Origin: Nannocystaceae bacterium
GTDB lineage: Bacteria; Myxococcota_A; Polyangia; Nannocystales; Nannocystaceae
Assembly: GCA_019694555.1 (NCBI GenBank)
Contig: JAIBBS010000048.1
Span: 1 to 47,997 of the forward strand
Direction of reading: 5' to 3'
Length of the DNA stretch: 47,997 nucleotides
Shown: positions 28,378-37,418 of the stretch, one piece after another
How the letters are laid out: the number at the start of each line of letters is the position of its first letter
Position numbering within the stretch: position 1 is the stretch's first letter
Made by a program: the position numbers and the translations under genes
Notes under the pieces: model-generated
What the model was told of the DNA's origin: nothing
The model's database searches: none
The model's input: only the letters and a program-made list of their open reading frames with translations

Positions 28378-30734
28378 CGTTTGCTCGCGGGCGCGGCCGG
28401 GGCCGCCTCGTTCCGGCGCGGCTCGGGCGAGGCGCCCGCGGCCGGCAGGGTCACGGTGAAGGTCGCGCCCTTGCCGGGCGCCGACTCGACGACGATGTCG
28501 CCGCCGTGGTCTTGTACGATTCCGTAGGAGATCGCAAGCCCCAGGCCCGTGCCCTTGCCGATCTCCTTGGTGCTGAAGAAGGGGTCGAAGATCCGGGCCT
28601 GGATCTCCTCGGGGATCCCATGGCCCTCGTCGGCCACGACCAGGCGGGCGCCCCCGCCGGGCTGCCGGCCCAGGCTCACGTGGACCCGGCCGCCCCGTGG
28701 CATGGCATCCACCGCGTTGGACAGCAGGTTGAGCACGACCTGCTCGAGCTGGTCGGCGTCACCCAGCACGGTGGCCGGCTCGTTCTGCTCGCGCAGGATC
28801 CGGACGTTGTGCATGCGCCACTGGTACTCGCCGATCGCCAGCACCCGGTCGAGCAGCGCGCGCAGGTCGACCTCGCGGCGCACGCCGGCCTCCTGCTGAC
28901 GTGAGAAGAGCAACACGCCCTCGACGATCTTGCGGCAGCGCTCGGCGCTCTTGCTGATCTTCTCGACCTTCTCGCGCACGTCCGGGGTCAGCGTGCGCTC
29001 GAGCAGCAGCGTGCTGTAGCCGACCACCCCGGACAGCGGGTTGTTGATCTCGTGCGCGATGCCGGCGGCGAGCAGGCCCACCGCGGCGAGCTTCTGCGAG
29101 CGGAGGATCTGCGTCTCGAGCGCCCGGCGGTCGCGCAGATCGAGGCCCACGAGCACCGCGCCGGCAATGCTGTCGCCCTGGCGCAGCAAGCGGCCCTCGA
29201 GGTGCAGCGGCAGCTCGCGCCCCGACCGATCGAGCAGCACCAGCTCGCGCGCGACGCCGCCGTCGCGCAGCAGCACCGCCCACAGCTCGTTCCACACCGC
29301 GGGATCGTTGGCGCGCGCGACCTCGACGCCGAAGCGGCGTCCGATCGCGTCCTCGGCGGCGATGCCCAGCAGGCTCTCACCCGCGCGGTTCCACGTGATC
29401 ACGCGGCCCTGCGCGTCGACGGTGTCGATGAGCACCGCGCTCTGATCGAGCACCATCGCCTGGTACGCCGCGAGCTCGCGGGTGGCGAGGGTCAGCAGCG
29501 CACTCTCGACACCGAGCCCGAGCTGGCCCGCGATCGCGCCGATCATCGCGCGGTCGCGCGCGTCCCACGGCGGCGGCGCGGCGCGACCGAGCAGCAGGTG
29601 TCCGATCACACCCGAAGGACCACGCAGCGCCACGCGCAGGGCCCCGCGGACGTCGCCGGTGGGCCCGAACGCGGCGCGCACCTCCGCGTCGTCGGGCTCG
29701 AGCTCGACCACGCCCGCGGCCGCCCACGTCGACGGTGGACCCGCGGGCAGCTCGAGCTCGGCCGCGACCGTGCCGCCGGCGAGGGTCCAGCGGCGCCACC
29801 GCGGACGCTCGGAGCCGTGGCGCACGAGCAGCGCGACGTGGTGGGCCGACACCGCCGACGCCAGCGCCTGGGCCGCCGCGGCCACGCACGCGCGCGGATC
29901 GGGCGCGGACACCAGCGCGCGATCGACCTGCGCCGCGACGCGGGCCTCGAACTCCCGCCGCCTGCGCTCGCGCAGGTCGCGAACCAGCACCACGCGCGCA
30001 CCGCTGCCGGCGGCGATCGAGAGCTCGGCCGGCAGCGCCTCGCCGTCGGGCCGACGCAACGTCAGCTCGCCCTGCCACGAGCCACCGCGCGCGACCGACA
30101 GCGCGCGCAGCAGCGTCGTGGTCGCGGTGCCCTCGACCAGCTCCATCACGTTGCGCCCCACCACCGCGCCGCCCAGCAGCGCCGAGCCGGCGGGGTTGCA
30201 GTGCATCACGCGACCGTCGGCCTCGACCAGCAGCACGCCTTGATCGAGCGCGTCGAGGCCGCGGGTGACCGCGCGACCGAGCTCGGACTCGGGCGACGAC
30301 TCGGCCGCCGCGATCGGCAGGCACGACAGCCCCACGAGATCGTCGTCGAGCTTGACCGCGCGCAGGCGGCACGCCGCGGTCGGCCCCAGCCGGGCGACCA
30401 GGCTGGCATCGATCGCGAACGCGGTGCCCTGCTCGCGCTCGCGCAGCCCGCGGAAGGCGCGGCCGAAGCCCTCGCGCTCGCTGGCCCGCGCGATCCAGCC
30501 CAGCAGCGGCTCGCCGTCGATGGCGTCGCTGGGCCGCTGCAGCAGCTCGGCGAAGGCGCGGTTGTGCCACGAGACCAGGCCCGCGCGGTCGAGCATGCAC
30601 GCGGCCACCGGCAGCGCGTCGGCGAGCGCGGCGTGGACCTTGGCCGAGGGCTCGACCCACGCCTGGCCCGCCACCGCCGACTGCGCGGACACGGGATCGC
30701 CGGGCGGATCGCTGGGCGGGCGCGTGGTGGACAT
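28374..30734 (-). CDS. PAS/GAF-containing sensor histidine kinase
   Basis: A 786-residue cytosolic-type kinase without clear membrane helices. The order is PAS ([20 protein letters not shown]), a second PAS ([14 protein letters not shown]), a GAF-like region, a third PAS ([19 protein letters not shown]), HisKA with phospho-acceptor His561 ([16 protein letters not shown]), and HATPase_c with N box [11 protein letters not shown]1 DEGHGIPE, and G2 [10 protein letters not shown]. It is NtrB-like. Start ATG 30734 is chosen; a longer frame upstream is Arg-rich. It is divergent from the NUDIX gene and translationally coupled to its regulator. Confidence 0.9.
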   Translation of the reverse strand: MSTTRPPSDPPGDPVSAQSAVAGQAWVEPSAKVHAALADALPVAACMLDRAGLVSWHNRAFAELLQRPSDAIDGEPLLGWIARASEREGFGRAFRGLREREQGTAFAIDASLVARLGPTAACRLRAVKLDDDLVGLSCLPIAAAESSPESELGRAVTRGLDALDQGVLLVEADGRVMHCNPAGSALLGGAVVGRNVMELVEGTATTTLLRALSVARGGSWQGELTLRRPDGEALPAELSIAAGSGARVVLVRDLRERRRREFEARVAAQVDRALVSAPDPRACVAAAAQALASAVSAHHVALLVRHGSERPRWRRWTLAGGTVAAELELPAGPPSTWAAAGVVELEPDDAEVRAAFGPTGDVRGALRVALRGPSGVIGHLLLGRAAPPPWDARDRAMIGAIAGQLGLGVESALLTLATRELAAYQAMVLDQSAVLIDTVDAQGRVITWNRAGESLLGIAAEDAIGRRFGVEVARANDPAVWNELWAVLLRDGGVARELVLLDRSGRELPLHLEGRLLRQGDSIAGAVLVGLDLRDRRALETQILRSQKLAAVGLLAAGIAHEINNPLSGVVGYSTLLLERTLTPDVREKVEKISKSAERCRKIVEGVLLFSRQQEAGVRREVDLRALLDRVLAIGEYQWRMHNVRILREQNEPATVLGDADQLEQVVLNLLSNAVDAMPRGGRVHVSLGRQPGGGARLVVADEGHGIPEEIQARIFDPFFSTKEIGKGTGLGLAISYGIVQDHGGDIVVESAPGKGATFTVTLPAAGASPEPRRNEAAPAAPASKR

Positions 30735-30844
30735 GGCGAGCGACGGTGGACGAGCGACGTCGCGCGGTGGGGCCGCCGTCGCGACAGCAGGCGATCGTAC
30801 CCGAGACCGTCGCGCGCGTGGTACCTCTGTTGCGCCTGACGACG

Positions 30845-31546
30845 ATGGTCGACCGCCCAAGCCCGAGCACCCCCGCGGGCCCCCGGCCCGCCGCGACCGT
30901 CGTGGTCGTGCGCCCGCGCGACGGCGCGCTGCAGTGCTTCATGCTGCGCCGCAGCGCGCAGAGCCAGTTCATGCCGCAGTCGTTCGTGTTCCCCGGCGGT
31001 CGGCTCGAGGCCGACGACGGCGCGCCCGAGGACGACGCCACGTGGGCCCGCGCCGCGGCGCGCGAGTGCCTCGAGGAGGCCGGCATCGCGGTCGAGCAGG
31101 CCGCGCTGCGGTGGTTCGACACGTGGTGCACGCCGTCGGCGGAGCCGCGACGATTCCTCGCGCGCTTCTTCGTCGCGGTGCTGGCCGAGGGCGACGCCGA
31201 ACACGCCGACGCCGACGGCGTCGAGACCACCGACGGCCGCTGGTGGAGCGCGACCGAGGCGCTGGCGGCGTGGCGCAGCGGCGACGCCGACCTGCCGCCG
31301 CCGACGCTGTCGACCCTGCTGCGACTCGACGCGCTGGGCCTGGCCGCGTTCGAGGTCGACGACCGCGACGATCTGCGGCAGCCGATCCTGCCCAAGGCGG
31401 CGATCGAGGCCGGCACCGTGCAGGTGGTGATGCCGCACGACGATGCCTACGCCGCGATCCCCGGCGAGGGTGCGCCCGCGCCCGCACGCGTGTCCGCGTT
31501 GCCGCGCCGGTTCGTGCGCAAGGAAGGACGATGGACGCCGGTGTGA
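30845..31546 (+). CDS. NUDIX hydrolase, NUDT19-like (possible CoA diphosphatase)
   Basis: A 233-residue NUDIX protein. The fold starts ATVVVVRPRDGALQCFMLRR, followed by QSFVFPGGRLEADD. The Nudix box is split by an insertion before ARECLEEAGI, as in the NUDT19/RP2 subgroup that hydrolyses CoA and acyl-CoA to 3',5'-ADP and phosphopantetheine. Substrate assignment is by subgroup resemblance only. ATG 30845 is the start nearest the domain. Its stop overlaps the ATG of the next gene by one base (TGATG). Confidence 0.75.
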   Translation: MVDRPSPSTPAGPRPAATVVVVRPRDGALQCFMLRRSAQSQFMPQSFVFPGGRLEADDGAPEDDATWARAAARECLEEAGIAVEQAALRWFDTWCTPSAEPRRFLARFFVAVLAEGDAEHADADGVETTDGRWWSATEALAAWRSGDADLPPPTLSTLLRLDALGLAAFEVDDRDDLRQPILPKAAIEAGTVQVVMPHDDAYAAIPGEGAPAPARVSALPRRFVRKEGRWTPV

Positions 31547-32538
31547 TGCGGCGCCGGCTCGCGGCGCTGCTGCTGGCATGCAGCTGTGGCGGTGCCAGCT
31601 CGACCGCCGAGGGCCCCGCGGCGGCCGAACCCGCGACCACGCCGACGCCGGCGGTGCCCGAGCCCTCCGCGCCGACACCCGCGCGCGCCGATGCCAAGGC
31701 GCTGCTGGCCTGGCTCGATCCCGACGCGGTCGCGGTCGCGTGGCTCGATCTGCCCGCGGGCCTCGACGTCGATGCGTTCGCGACGGTGTTCGCGATGCCG
31801 CCCAAGTCGGCCAAGCTGCTGCGCGACTACGTCGACGTCGAGCTCGCGCTCGACGCGGTGCTGCCGGCCGATGCGCCGCGCCCGTCGACGTGGCTGTCGC
31901 GCGAGGGCTTCGCCATGCTGCCTGCGATCGCGACCGGCACCTACGTCGTGCGTCGCATGCTGCGACCGCGCGCCGAGATCGAGGCGCTGCTGCTGCGCAC
32001 GCGCATGCAGGCGACCACCCACGAGGGCTTCACGGTGCTGGTGCCGCAGGGCCCGCTGCCGCTGCGCGTGGTGTTGCTGGGCGAGGACGTGATCGCGTTC
32101 CTGCCCGCGCGCGAGATCGGCACCGGCCTGGGCCCGCTGACCGCCGGCCGCGACCTGCCGCCGTCGGAGACGCGGCGCGAGCTCGAGCGCGTGCTCGCCG
32201 AGTCGCCGGTCGCGACCATCGAGCTGTACGCCTCGGGTCCGCTGCTGCACTTCGATCTCGGCCACGACGTCGCGCAGTTCATGCTGCGCGCGCGACCGTG
32301 GCAGGGCCGCGGCCTCGACGTGCAGATGCGGCTGCTGCCGCTGGTGGACCAAGGCGAGGATCCGCTGGTCACGGCCAACGCCGACGCGACCGCGCTGGGC
32401 AAGCGCGAGCTGTCGCTCGAGACCGAGGCCGTGCGCGCGATCGCGGGCAAGGTCGGCTTCAGCATCGACGGCGCGTTCGTCGAGGGTCGGCTGCAGCTGC
32501 CGGCCGAGGATCTGCAGGCGCTCGGGGCCACGCCGTGA
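31546..32538 (+). CDS. Lipoprotein of unknown function
   Basis: A 330-residue lipoprotein: MRRRLAALLLAC is a short lipoprotein signal, followed by an Ala/Pro/Thr-rich linker. The mature part contains AVAWLDLPAGLDVDAFATVF and FTVLVPQGPLPLRVVLLGED, with repeated alpha/beta character. An upstream ATG at 31531 with AGGAAGG nearby would add five residues; ATG 31546 is preferred for its TGATG coupling. No family is recognised. It shares the theme of a 'VAVIELD'-type strand with the next gene product and may be distantly related. Confidence 0.6.
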   Translation: MRRRLAALLLACSCGGASSTAEGPAAAEPATTPTPAVPEPSAPTPARADAKALLAWLDPDAVAVAWLDLPAGLDVDAFATVFAMPPKSAKLLRDYVDVELALDAVLPADAPRPSTWLSREGFAMLPAIATGTYVVRRMLRPRAEIEALLLRTRMQATTHEGFTVLVPQGPLPLRVVLLGEDVIAFLPAREIGTGLGPLTAGRDLPPSETRRELERVLAESPVATIELYASGPLLHFDLGHDVAQFMLRARPWQGRGLDVQMRLLPLVDQGEDPLVTANADATALGKRELSLETEAVRAIAGKVGFSIDGAFVEGRLQLPAEDLQALGATP

Positions 32539-33362
32539 TCGCGCGGGCGCTGCTGCTCGCGGCCGCGCTCGTGCCCGCGACCGCGTGCCCGCGCACCGAT
32601 CCGGTGCGGCCGCCCGATGCCACCGCGGGCGACGACGGCGGTCCGCCGCCGACGCGACCGCGCTGCGGCGATGGCCACACCGCGCTCGAGCAGCCGGCGC
32701 TGCTGCCCGCGACCGCCTCGCTGGTCGCGGTGATCGAGCTCGACGCCGCGACGCTGCCGGCCTCGCTCGCGACGCTGTCGCGCTGGGCCCACGATGGCCG
32801 CGCGGCGCTGCCGGTGCAGCTGGCGTTCTCGCTGGCGCAGTGGCGCTGGCAGGTGCCGCTGGTGCGCGAGCAGCTCGCGCGCGCCGGCTTCGTCGCCGCG
32901 CACCTGCTCGCGGTTCGTCTCGACGACGCGATCGGCTGGGTCCTGCCGCTGGGCTGCTCGATGGACGATGCGATCGCGGCGCTGCAGCGCGACCCCGCGT
33001 GGCACGTCAACGACACCGGCGGTGCCGCGATCGCGACCGCGCACGCGGACGGCCCCGCGCCGTGGGATCTGCTGGTGCGCGAGGGCGTGGTCGCGCTGGT
33101 GCCGGCCGGCCGCGCGCGCGCGTGGTTGTCGGCGTGGTCGCGCGGCGCGAGCGACTCGGCCCTGGGACCGCCGTCGCTCGCCGCGGCCGCGCTGGCGCTG
33201 CCAGCCGCGCCGATCCGCCTGCGCGCGCGCACCACGGGGCTGCTGCCCACCGGCGCGGTCGACACGGCCGCGGCCGAGCTCGCGCTCTTGGTCGATGGCG
33301 AGACGCTGCGCGAGCTGCCGCCCGGCGGCGACACGCCCGGTGCTACCCTGCCCGCGCCGTGA
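32535..33362 (+). CDS. Putative lipoprotein of unknown function
   Basis: A 275-residue exported protein starting at GTG 32535, which overlaps the previous stop (GTGA). The N-terminus ARALLLAAALVPATAC is a signal peptide with a plausible lipobox. A Pro/Asp/Gly linker follows, then a mature part with SLVAVIELDAATLPASLATL and a segment QWRWQVPLVREQLARAGFVA. It resembles the preceding lipoprotein only loosely. The function is unknown; co-translation suggests the two act together. Confidence 0.55.
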   Translation: MIARALLLAAALVPATACPRTDPVRPPDATAGDDGGPPPTRPRCGDGHTALEQPALLPATASLVAVIELDAATLPASLATLSRWAHDGRAALPVQLAFSLAQWRWQVPLVREQLARAGFVAAHLLAVRLDDAIGWVLPLGCSMDDAIAALQRDPAWHVNDTGGAAIATAHADGPAPWDLLVREGVVALVPAGRARAWLSAWSRGASDSALGPPSLAAAALALPAAPIRLRARTTGLLPTGAVDTAAAELALLVDGETLRELPPGGDTPGATLPAP

Positions 33363-33868
33363 CCCACGCCGATCCTGCCTCCGCCCGCGCCGCGCTCGAC
33401 ACCACCTTGGCGCCCGTGCTCGCGAGCATCGCCGCGCTGCCGCAGCCCAGCACCGCCGCCGAAGCGGCCGCGCTGCAGCAGGCGCTGCACGAGCGCTGGC
33501 CGCTGGCGCACCCGCAGATCGTCGCGCTGGCGAGCGCGCTGCGCGAGGGCGTGGCTGCGGGATGGCTCTGCGATCGCGGCGAGCCCTCGGCACGCTTCTG
33601 TCGGCTCGCGAAGCCCTCGCCGTCGAGCTTCGATCACTCGCTCGATCTGGTGGCGCTGTCGGGCGCGGGCATGGCCCACGCGCACCCGCGCGGCGAGATC
33701 ACGCTCGCGTTGCCGGCCGACGAGCGCGACGCGGACGCGCGCTTCGACGGGGCACCGGCGGGCTGGATCGTCTACCCGGCCGGCTCCAGCCACACGCCGA
33801 CGGTCACCGGTGGTCGGATGATCCTCCTGTACGCGCTGCCCGGCGGCGCGGTGCAATGGAGCAGCTGA
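33359..33868 (+). CDS. DUF4863 / 4-hydroxylaminobenzoate lyase-like cupin protein
   Basis: A 169-residue protein. The C-terminal half has a cupin-like signature: GMAHAHPRGEITLALP, DARFDGAPAGWIVYPAGSSH, TPTVTGGRMILLYALPGGAV, with histidines and a Glu that could bind metal. This pattern matches what is known of the DUF4863 family, which includes the 4-hydroxylaminobenzoate lyase PnbB. The assignment is from memory of the motif, not a search. The start GTG 33359 overlaps the previous stop. It is the last of the four-gene NUDIX chain; a nitroaromatic role has no other support here. Confidence 0.6.
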   Translation: MTHADPASARAALDTTLAPVLASIAALPQPSTAAEAAALQQALHERWPLAHPQIVALASALREGVAAGWLCDRGEPSARFCRLAKPSPSSFDHSLDLVALSGAGMAHAHPRGEITLALPADERDADARFDGAPAGWIVYPAGSSHTPTVTGGRMILLYALPGGAVQWSS

Positions 33869-33998
33869 CGGGGCGGGCCGCCCCGCAAGCCGCGAATTCC
33901 AGCGAATCGCGCGGTTCGGAAACCCACGGTGCGCCGCCGCCGTGGCACTGGCCACGGCAATGGCAACGCTGCCGCTGCCCACCCGCGGGCGTCATCGG

Positions 33999-34011
33999 CC
34001 ACAAGTTGTGG
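33999..34011. promoter_or_regulatory. Palindrome upstream of a lipoprotein gene
   Basis: CCACAA-G-TTGTGG is a perfect 6-bp dyad with one central base, 35 bases before GTG 34046. Its position in an otherwise gene-free 177-bp stretch suits an operator or promoter element. No partner regulator is evident. Confidence 0.35.
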
Positions 34012-34045
34012 TACGGTGCCGTCGATTCCAAGGAGCTGCGACCCC

Positions 34046-34771
34046 GTGAATCTCGTGCGCACTGTCTTCGCCTCGACCCTCGTCCTCGCTCTGTCCTTCG
34101 CCGCCAGCTGCGACAAGAACAAACCCGACGGCACGACCCCACCGGGCGGCGGCACCACGGCGGGCGGCACCACCGACGGCGGCAGCGGGGGCTCGGGTGG
34201 CGGTGGCACCGGCGACTCGGGCGGTGGCAGCACCGACACCGGCGGTGGCGACGGTGGCAAGACCGACGGCGGTGGCGAAAAGCCCAAGACCTGCGACGCG
34301 AAGACGGCCGACCGTCCGACCGCACTGTTCGGCGAGAAGGTCCTCATCCGCCCGCCGGTCAACGTCGAGCTCGTCGAGGACAACCCGACGATGGCGGTGG
34401 GTCAGGTCTCCGGTGGCTTCGTCTCCGCGTGCGAGGCGACGGTCGACCGCATGACCATGCTGATCTTCGAGAACGACAAGAAGAAGTCGGTCAAGGACTT
34501 CGCCAACGAGTTCATCGACACGTACCTGGTCAAGGGCGGCTACACCGGCGGCACCAAGGGCACGGCGCTCGTCGACACCCAGACCGACTACGACATCTCG
34601 GTCGAGTACCCCGCGCACGGCGGCGCGCCGGCGAGCGTGCTGTACATCGCCATCCGCCGTCGCCACGAGAACTTCTTCGCGCTGGTCTACCAGACCCGTC
34701 CGGACGAGTACCCGCTGCTGCAGCCGACCTTCAAGGCCTCGGCCGCGACGCTGCTCGTGCGCAAGGAGTGA
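34046..34771 (+). CDS. Lipoprotein with Gly/Thr/Asp linker, unknown domain
   Basis: A 241-residue lipoprotein with lipobox FAASC (Cys at about residue 22). A long linker of GGG, TDGG and GDSGG units spans about residues 30-80. The globular C-terminal ~150 residues include FGEKVLIRPPVNVELVEDNP and VYQTRPDEYPLLQPTFKASA and are rich in beta strands. GTG 34046 follows AAGGAG by ten bases. No family is recognised. The domain ends with a short Lys/Glu tail. It is likely an outer-membrane-anchored binding protein. Confidence 0.65.
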   Translation: MNLVRTVFASTLVLALSFAASCDKNKPDGTTPPGGGTTAGGTTDGGSGGSGGGGTGDSGGGSTDTGGGDGGKTDGGGEKPKTCDAKTADRPTALFGEKVLIRPPVNVELVEDNPTMAVGQVSGGFVSACEATVDRMTMLIFENDKKKSVKDFANEFIDTYLVKGGYTGGTKGTALVDTQTDYDISVEYPAHGGAPASVLYIAIRRRHENFFALVYQTRPDEYPLLQPTFKASAATLLVRKE

Positions 34772-34847
34772 TCGCGCGCAGCCGCTTGCGGTCCTGCAGC
34801 GGTTGCGCTACACGGGCGGGGCGCTCGTTCGTCGCCCGCCCCCGCCC

Positions 34848-34920
34848 GACCCCATCGTCCAGAGGCCTAGGACGCTGGCCTTTCAAGCCGGTAACACGGG
34901 TTCGAATCCCGTTGGGGTCG
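34848..34920 (+). tRNA. tRNA-Glu (anticodon UUC)
   Basis: A complete cloverleaf of 73 nt. The acceptor stem is GACCCCA/TGGGGTC, the D stem GTCC/GGAC, the anticodon stem CTGGC/GCCGG with loop CTTTCAA (anticodon TTC), the T arm ACGGG-TTCGAAT-CCCGT, and the discriminator is G. CCA is not encoded. Its product is the substrate of the HemA encoded in this window. Confidence 0.95.
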
Positions 34921-35015
34921 CGAATGACGAACTCTCGCTGCGGCGCCTGGCATCGCCGCAGCTTCCCTCGTGCCCGGACGGCGGACGAGCGCATCGTCGC
35001 GGCTGCGCGGCGATC

Positions 35016-35089
35016 GGGCCTGTAGCTCAGCTTGGTAGAGCAGCGGACTTTTAATCCGCGGGTCGCGGGTTCGAATCCCGCCGGGCTCA
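35016..35089 (+). tRNA. tRNA-Lys (anticodon UUU)
   Basis: A cloverleaf of 74 nt. The acceptor stem is GGGCCTG/CGGGCTC with two G-U pairs, the D arm GCTC-AGCTTGGTA-GAGC, the anticodon stem GCGGA/TCCGC with loop CTTTTAA (anticodon TTT), the T arm GCGGG-TTCGAAT-CCCGC, and the discriminator is A. CCA is not encoded. It lies 95 bases after tRNA-Glu, probably in one transcript. Confidence 0.95.
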
Positions 35090-35190
35090 CTGCGTGATCG
35101 CTGGACGAGCGCGTCGGCGCCGCCCGGCGCGCCGCCGCGTTCGCCCATCGACGTGCGAACGACTGAGCAACGTCGAGGTCGTCGCAGCAC

Positions 35191-36063
35191 GTGGGTGATG
35201 TGCGGACGACGACGACGGGTCGAATCGGGGTTGCGGGTGCGGTGTTCGGAGCGCTGGCCATCGCGTGCGGATCGCCGGGCGAGCAGCGCGGCGTCGAGGC
35301 GCCCGGGGTCGATCGCGGCGGTTGTGATGCGCAGCCGCGCGCGCTGACGTTCGTCCACCAGATCCGCACCAAGATGTTCATCGACGAGGTCAAGCCCATC
35401 CCCGCGGCTTGCAACGTCGAGGCGATCATCGGTCCGGCGCCCGATCCCACCGCGCCCGCGGAGGCCCACGAGGCCTGGGGCGCGCGCGTGGCGGCCTACA
35501 CCGCGTTCTGCTGGTCGACCAACAAGACCATGTTCGATCAACCGCCCGACGGCGCGCTGCGCTCGCCGCTGGACGCTCGCATCTTCGCCAACGTCGGCGT
35601 CGCGTTCACGTGCGAGCCCGGGCGCGACAAGCCCACGTGGGGCAACGTCACCGAGATCGCGCGCGCCGGCGGCACCGAGCTGAAGCTCTTCCAGGGCATC
35701 GCGAATCCCATCGCGATCGCCAACGATCTCACCGGCAGCGGTCGCTATGCCTTCGTGTCCAGCGGCAAGCCCTCGCCGAAGATCGAGCTCGCGTTCGATC
35801 TGCACCGCTACCGCAGCAACACCGAGATCTGGCACCGCTGGGCCGGCTCGGTCGCGTGCATCACCGATCCCGCCGGCAACCCCGGCGCGCGCCTGCGCGG
35901 TGGCTTCACGCGCACGACGCCATTCCCGAGCCACCGCGCGTACCTGTGGGCGACCGATCGTCAGGGCCGCGATCGCGAGCTGGGCGTGCTGCAGACCATC
36001 GCGCAGCGCGAGTTCAGCAACCTGTGGTTTCTGCCGAACAAGCCCGCGGTGGGCAGCCCGTGA
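35191..36063 (+). CDS. Putative lipoprotein of unknown function
   Basis: A 290-residue exported protein. The N-terminus has a hydrophobic stretch (GVAGAVFGALAIACGS) with lipobox AIAC. The mature protein includes LTFVHQIRTKMFIDEVKPIP, AFCWSTNKTMFDQPP, and IELAFDLHRYRSNTEIWHRW. Four to five cysteines suggest disulfides. GTG 35191 or GTG 35200 could be the start. No family is recognised. It lies 26 bases before the DPCCG-repeat protein gene in the same orientation, so the two may be co-transcribed. Confidence 0.6.
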   Translation: MGDVRTTTTGRIGVAGAVFGALAIACGSPGEQRGVEAPGVDRGGCDAQPRALTFVHQIRTKMFIDEVKPIPAACNVEAIIGPAPDPTAPAEAHEAWGARVAAYTAFCWSTNKTMFDQPPDGALRSPLDARIFANVGVAFTCEPGRDKPTWGNVTEIARAGGTELKLFQGIANPIAIANDLTGSGRYAFVSSGKPSPKIELAFDLHRYRSNTEIWHRWAGSVACITDPAGNPGARLRGGFTRTTPFPSHRAYLWATDRQGRDRELGVLQTIAQREFSNLWFLPNKPAVGSP

Positions 36064-36089
36064 ACCGTCCGCACCGAGGAGACGACGCC

Positions 36090-36809
36090 ATGACCCGCAA
36101 GCGCCTCGCATCCAGCCTGTTGCACCTCGCCGTATCCGCGTCGTGGGCCCTCGCCGCGACGTGGTCGAGCTCCGCGCGCGCCGATTCGTGCGACTTCGCG
36201 CCGCCACTGCCACCGACACCGCTGCCGCCCGACTTCGACTGGCGCACGCTCGCGACCGCGTGGTGCGACGAGCTGCTCGAGTGCAACGCGCTCGGCAGCA
36301 CCGCAGATCGCGACGGCTGCGTCGGCGTGTACCTGCAGGCGCTCGCGTCGCCGCAGGTGGGCCTGATCCCCGCGGTCGACACGCTGTCGGGCCCGGAGGT
36401 CAGCTACAGCGTCTCGTGCCAGGACTCCGAGGAGTTCAAGCGCGGCGAGATCACGTGCAACCCCTGCGACGGTGGCGACGGCGGCGGCGGCGAGGGCAGC
36501 GAGGATCCGTGCTCGGGCAGCACCGACCCGTGCTGTGGTGACCCCGATCCGTGCTGCGGCAGCGACGATCCGTGCTGCGGCAGCCTCGACCCGTGCTGCG
36601 GCAGCAACGACCCCTGCTGCGGCAATCCCGACCCCTGCTGCGCGGATCCGGAGCTGTGCCGCGACACCGACGGCGACGTCTGCGTCTGCGGCATCGACCC
36701 CGACTGCGAGTGCGAGAGCACCGGCGACATCTGCTACTGCGGCGACCCGGGCTGCAGCTGCGACACCGACGGCGACACCGACCCGTGCTCGTATCTGGGC
36801 TGCTGCTGA
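36090..36809 (+). CDS. Secreted Cys-rich protein with seven DPCCG-type heptads
   Basis: A 239-residue protein. The signal peptide runs to about residue 32 (SWALAATWSSSARA). A globular N-terminal part (about 33-125) contains WRTLATAWCDELLECNALG and resembles other small Cys-containing myxobacterial exported domains. Residues ~139-187 are seven seven-residue units of the form DPCCG-x-x (first DPCSGST, last DPCCADP). The tail is again Cys-rich (VCVCGIDPDCECES) and ends YLGCC. Total cysteine content is extreme. It may bind metal or form disulfide cross-links; neither is shown. ATG 36090 has GAGGAGA upstream. Confidence 0.75.
   Translation: MTRKRLASSLLHLAVSASWALAATWSSSARADSCDFAPPLPPTPLPPDFDWRTLATAWCDELLECNALGSTADRDGCVGVYLQALASPQVGLIPAVDTLSGPEVSYSVSCQDSEEFKRGEITCNPCDGGDGGGGEGSEDPCSGSTDPCCGDPDPCCGSDDPCCGSLDPCCGSNDPCCGNPDPCCADPELCRDTDGDVCVCGIDPDCECESTGDICYCGDPGCSCDTDGDTDPCSYLGCC
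36504..36650 (+). repeat. Seven tandem 21-bp coding repeats
   Basis: Exactly 147 bases, seven units of 21 bases, each coding one DPCC heptad. Units differ by third-base and last-two-codon changes, so the array is old enough to have diverged but keeps strict phase and length. Confidence 0.85.
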
Positions 36810-36854
36810 GCAGCGACTGGACAGCCGCGGATCCTCGCGCAAGCTCGGGTCTGC

Positions 36855-37418
36855 ATGCTGCCACGCCTGGGTGCCCTCGCCTCCTTGCTGCTCGCGCTGG
36901 GCGGCTGCGCCGGCCGCTCCGCCGCCGAGGCGCCGCCGCTGCGCACGGTCGAGCGCGTCGAGCTCGAGCGCTACCTCGGCACCTGGTACGAGATCGCAGC
37001 GTATCCGCAGCGCTTCCAGAAGGACTGCACCGCGACGACCGCGACCTACTCGCCCGGGCCCGACGGTGAGATCCGCGTGCTCAACCGCTGCCGCAAGAAG
37101 ACCCTCGACGGTCGCCTCGACGAGGCCGTCGGCCGCGCGCGCGTGGTCGATGCCAACACCGGCGCGAAGCTCGAGGTGAGCTTCTTCGGGCCGTTCTGGG
37201 GCGACTACTGGATCATCGACCTCGGCCAGGACTACGAGTACGCGGTCGTCGGCCACCCCAGCCGCGAGTACCTGTGGATCCTCGCGCGCACGCCCACGCT
37301 CGCGGCACCGACCTACGACGCGATCATCGAGCGACTGGTCGCGCAGGGCTACGACCCCGCGAAGCTGGTGCGCACGCTGCAGCCGCCGGGCGCCCCGGTC
37401 AGTACACCCACGGGATGA
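36855..37418 (+). CDS. blc: Bacterial lipocalin (Blc-like)
   Basis: A 187-residue lipocalin lipoprotein. The signal ends in the lipobox LGGC (Cys18). The signature motif is YLGTWYEIAAYPQRFQ; the second is AKLEVSFFGPFWGDYWIIDL, and the third YLWILARTPTL. All three are strongly conserved in Blc, an outer-membrane lipoprotein that binds lysophospholipids and fatty acids. Length is typical. Its 3' end overlaps the sterol reductase gene tail-to-tail by 20 bases. A lipid role fits the sterol enzyme next door but the link is only positional. Confidence 0.9.
   Translation: MLPRLGALASLLLALGGCAGRSAAEAPPLRTVERVELERYLGTWYEIAAYPQRFQKDCTATTATYSPGPDGEIRVLNRCRKKTLDGRLDEAVGRARVVDANTGAKLEVSFFGPFWGDYWIIDLGQDYEYAVVGHPSREYLWILARTPTLAAPTYDAIIERLVAQGYDPAKLVRTLQPPGAPVSTPTG

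Noticed and set aside
36504..36650. Regular 21-bp repeats as a CRISPR array
   Set aside because: There are no spacers; the repeats are contiguous, in frame and code Cys heptads of a secreted protein.
36810..36854. Terminator after the DPCCG-repeat gene
   Set aside because: No convincing stem with a U-run was found in this short gap.
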